DNA of 7,494 bases, from assembly GCA_023145935.1 (NCBI GenBank), contig JAGLDB010000085.1, positions 1-7,494 on the forward strand, in the 5' to 3' direction. Below the pieces are notes generated by a model that saw nothing but the letters and a program-made list of their open reading frames with translations, was not told the origin of the DNA and did not search any database. Made by a program: the position numbers and the translations under genes. Within the stretch, counting starts at the first letter, position 1, and each line of letters starts with the position of its first letter. Of this stretch, positions 6,214 to 7,494 are shown piece after piece. The stretch comes from Candidatus Sabulitectum sp. GTDB lineage: Bacteria; Fermentibacterota; Fermentibacteria; Fermentibacterales; Fermentibacteraceae.

Positions 6214-6747
6214 ATGAACGGTATCTTTCAGTGGTATCTGGAAACGGTGACAAAGTACCCATTTCATGCGGCATTCATTCAGTTTGCCATACTGGGAATG
6301 GTAGGAGACTGGATTGCCGCGACTGTAGTGCGTAAGAAATTCTCATACACACCTGTCAAATTTGTGTTAAAAATGCTGGGATGGGGAATTCTGGGGCTTA
6401 TCATCAAGGTTGGTTTTATCGGCATGCACGGCTTTACCGGAGCAATCTTCACCAAGTTCGGCTGGCCGACCACAAGTCCCATCTTTGTTGCTTTCTGCAT
6501 GAGTACATTCACAAACCTTATTTTCGGTCCTCAAATGATGTTTTTTCATCGCTGGGAAGACAACCTGATGCAGGGTACAAAAGGCTACAAGGGAATGAGT
6601 ATTGCCATAAAGAGCCTTATCTGGTTCTGGATCCCTGCTCATACAGTTACCTTCAGTATTGCCAACCATGATGTACAGGTGGGGCTTGCGGCAGCATGGT
6701 CTTTAGTTCTGGGGCTTATACTTGGAATAGCGAATCGAAAGAGTTAA
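6214..6747 (+). CDS. Multi-pass membrane protein, possibly Mpv17/PMP22-like
   Basis: A 177-residue hydrophobic protein with about five candidate helices (roughly residues 18-39, 50-75, 88-111, 130-150 and 154-173) and no signal peptide. I do not recognise it as a standard Bat component. Several marks, in order, resemble eukaryotic Mpv17/PMP22 proteins: an early W-Y-L---KYP, GD at 31-32 in the first helix, FGP at 104-106 followed by H112 and W114, then WFWIPAHTVTF (137-147) and W162 before a final LGLILG. The family has 'GD', 'GP--H-WY', 'W--WP--Q--NF' and 'W--YLS' in the same order and is about 170-200 residues long. The linker after H-W is shorter than in Mpv17, and the similarity was judged by eye. 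Mpv17 members are membrane channels or transport-related proteins of organelles. The gene begins 6 bases after batD with AAAAGGA (6197-6203) as ribosome site, so it is likely co-transcribed. Confidence 0.6.
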   Translation: MNGIFQWYLETVTKYPFHAAFIQFAILGMVGDWIAATVVRKKFSYTPVKFVLKMLGWGILGLIIKVGFIGMHGFTGAIFTKFGWPTTSPIFVAFCMSTFTNLIFGPQMMFFHRWEDNLMQGTKGYKGMSIAIKSLIWFWIPAHTVTFSIANHDVQVGLAAAWSLVLGLILGIANRKS

Positions 6748-6755
6748 GTCCGGTA

Positions 6756-6784
6756 TTGACTCTTCATGAGCTATGACGTATTAT
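6756..6784 (+). promoter_or_regulatory. Sigma70-like promoter of the toxin-antitoxin operon
   Basis: A TTGACT -35 box (6756-6761) and a TATTAT -10 box (6779-6784) are separated by exactly 17 bases; each box matches five of six consensus positions. Transcription would start near 6791, giving a leader of about 30 bases before the antitoxin ATG. An overlapping TATGAT at 6782-6787 would need a 20-base spacer and is less likely to be the -10. The boxes lie in the only sizeable non-coding gap in the window. Confidence 0.65.
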
Positions 6785-6803
6785 GATATTGGTTTAGTAC
6801 GTC
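6775..6803 (+). promoter_or_regulatory. Candidate operator: inverted repeat over -10 and start site
   Basis: GACGTA (6775-6780) and TACGTC (6798-6803) are perfect inverted copies whose centres are 23 bases apart, about two helical turns. They flank the -10 box and the predicted transcription start. TATGA also occurs twice, 10 bases apart (6772-6776 and 6782-6786). Ribbon-helix-helix antitoxins usually repress their own promoter by binding such paired sites. The repeats are seen; the binding is inferred. Confidence 0.4.
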
Positions 6804-6809
6804 CCTCTT

Positions 6810-6814
6810 GGAGG
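6810..6814 (+). promoter_or_regulatory. Ribosome binding site deciding the antitoxin start
   Basis: GGAGG lies 5 bases before the ATG at 6820. It overlaps an in-frame TTG at 6808, which cannot be the start because it would lie within its own ribosome site. Confidence 0.8.
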
Positions 6815-6819
6815 AAAAC

Positions 6820-7062
6820 ATGAATACCAAGTTAACTTTGCGAATGGACGAGTTTCTCATTGAGTCTGCGAAAGAGTACTCAGCGCGAACCGGGAAGTCT
6901 CTTTCCAGGATTGTTGCTGACTATTTCAGAGTTATCATAGAAGAAAAACTGGAAGAAGAGTACCAGATCACTCCTATAGTAAAATCTCTCTCAGGCATTC
7001 TTAAGGAGAGTTCTCTGGACAAGAATGACTACAAAAAACATCTTGAGGAGAAATATCTGTGA
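6820..7062 (+). CDS. DUF6364-like ribbon-helix-helix antitoxin
   Basis: An 80-residue cytoplasmic protein. The N-terminus TKLTLRMDEFLIESAKEYSARTGKSLSRIVADYF (about residues 3-36) has the form of a ribbon-helix-helix DNA-binding domain: a short beta strand (KLTLRM), a helix, the TGKSLS turn and a second helix. The C-terminal part, with ITPIVKSLSGILKES followed by DYKKHLEEKYL, matches the toxin-binding tail I know from DUF6364 antitoxins, where P-V--LSG---- and an ending Y--YL--KY are usual. It should neutralise the PIN toxin encoded next and repress its own operon. It has its own promoter and a strong ribosome site, and its stop overlaps the toxin start by four bases. VapB would be a functional name only, since VapB proteins belong to several unrelated families. 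Confidence 0.88.
   Translation: MNTKLTLRMDEFLIESAKEYSARTGKSLSRIVADYFRVIIEEKLEEEYQITPIVKSLSGILKESSLDKNDYKKHLEEKYL
7045..7050 (+). promoter_or_regulatory. Ribosome binding site for the GTG start of the toxin
   Basis: GAGGAG lies 8 bases before the GTG at 7059, inside the end of the antitoxin gene. With the GTGA overlap it suggests that toxin translation follows antitoxin translation. Confidence 0.75.
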
Positions 7063-7484
7063 AAATTCTGTTTGACACAAATATCATCCTGGATGTTCTT
7101 CTGGAGAGAAAGCCTTTTTCAAGGGAAGCGTCTTTTCTGCTATCCAGAGTAGAACGCTCTGAGATTTCCGGATACTTGTGTGCAACTACAGTTACAACAA
7201 TTCATTACCTTATATCAAAAGCTCTTGGAAGCCAAGCTGCACTGCGTCACATCCAATCTCTCCTTGCTCTTTTCATCATTGCCCCTGTGAATCATCAAGT
7301 TCTTGAGAAAGCAGCTATGCTGAATTTCAGAGATTTTGAGGATGCAGTTCTTCACGAAGCTGCCTGTCATGCTGGTATTGAAAGCATAGTAACAAGAAAT
7401 ACTGTTGATTTTAAAAAGTCCACTCTTCCTGTTTTTGCTCCTGCGGATCTTGTTGCTGCTCTGTTGGTTCTGAAGAGCAACTGA
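7059..7484 (+). CDS. vapC: PIN-domain ribonuclease toxin (VapC type)
   Basis: A 141-residue protein, a usual length for a PIN toxin. Key marks are present: D6 in LFDTNIILD near the N-terminus, D92, E94 and D95 in FRDFEDAVLHEAA, and VTRNTVDF with D117. These acidic residues would coordinate the metal ions for RNA cleavage. The segment YLCATTVTTIHYL (about 39-51) and the final LPVFAPADLVA (about 123-133) are also typical of PIN toxins of this subgroup ('A-TVTTIHYL', 'PV-TP-EF'). VapC enzymes are Mg-dependent endoribonucleases, often cutting tRNA or rRNA; the target cannot be read from the sequence. No catalytic residue seems lost, so the toxin is probably active. It starts with GTG and overlaps the antitoxin stop by four bases. 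The gene is complete, ending 10 bases before the window edge. Confidence 0.93.
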   Translation: MKILFDTNIILDVLLERKPFSREASFLLSRVERSEISGYLCATTVTTIHYLISKALGSQAALRHIQSLLALFIIAPVNHQVLEKAAMLNFRDFEDAVLHEAACHAGIESIVTRNTVDFKKSTLPVFAPADLVAALLVLKSN

Positions 7485-7494
7485 TGTTATTGGC

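Noticed and set aside
6748..6819. Rho-independent terminator after the Mpv17-like gene
   Set aside because: No GC-rich hairpin followed by a T run was found; the inverted repeat there has a 17-base loop and fits an operator better.
7484..7494. ATG overlapping the toxin stop codon as the start of another gene
   Set aside because: Only three codons are visible before the window ends and the upstream ribosome site is weak, so it cannot be supported.

Overview
The window reads as one dense plus-strand gene cluster from a Gram-negative bacterium with roughly 45-50 % GC. The species cannot be named from the sequence. The gene order MoxR - DUF58 - single-pass membrane protein - vWA - vWA - TPR - BatD is the classic Bat ('Bacteroides aerotolerance') layout. 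It is commonest in Bacteroidetes and the wider FCB group, but also occurs in spirochaetes and other phyla. An FCB-type organism is therefore an inference from gene order only.

Region 1 (1-6207) is the Bat operon. It holds the last 91 codons of a MoxR-type AAA+ ATPase (5' end outside the window), a cytoplasmic DUF58/vWA protein, and a 279-residue single-pass membrane protein resembling a short BatD. These are followed by two membrane-anchored vWA proteins (BatA and BatB types), a secreted or tethered TPR protein with an acidic tandem repeat (BatC type), and a large single-pass BatD-type protein. Apart from a 5-base gap after moxR, every junction overlaps by 1, 4 or 7 bases, so translation is probably coupled. 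Three of the proteins have intact DxSxS MIDAS metal sites. The expected arrangement is a cytoplasmic MoxR/DUF58 pair acting on an inner-membrane complex of two vWA proteins with periplasmic TPR and BatD partners. The biochemical output of such systems is not firmly established; envelope-stress tolerance and chaperone- or metal-insertase-like roles have been proposed.

Region 2 (6214-6747) lies 6 bases after batD and encodes a 177-residue multi-pass membrane protein. It is not a usual Bat component. Several of its sequence marks resemble the eukaryotic Mpv17/PMP22 family, which makes it the most unusual gene here, though the assignment is tentative.

Region 3 (6748-7484) is an independent toxin-antitoxin module. 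A 72-base spacer carries a good sigma70-like promoter overlapped by a 6-bp inverted repeat, a candidate operator. It is followed by a DUF6364-like ribbon-helix-helix antitoxin and a PIN-domain (VapC-type) ribonuclease toxin, overlapping by 4 bases. No RNA genes, insertion sequences, CRISPR arrays or convincing rho-independent terminators were seen.
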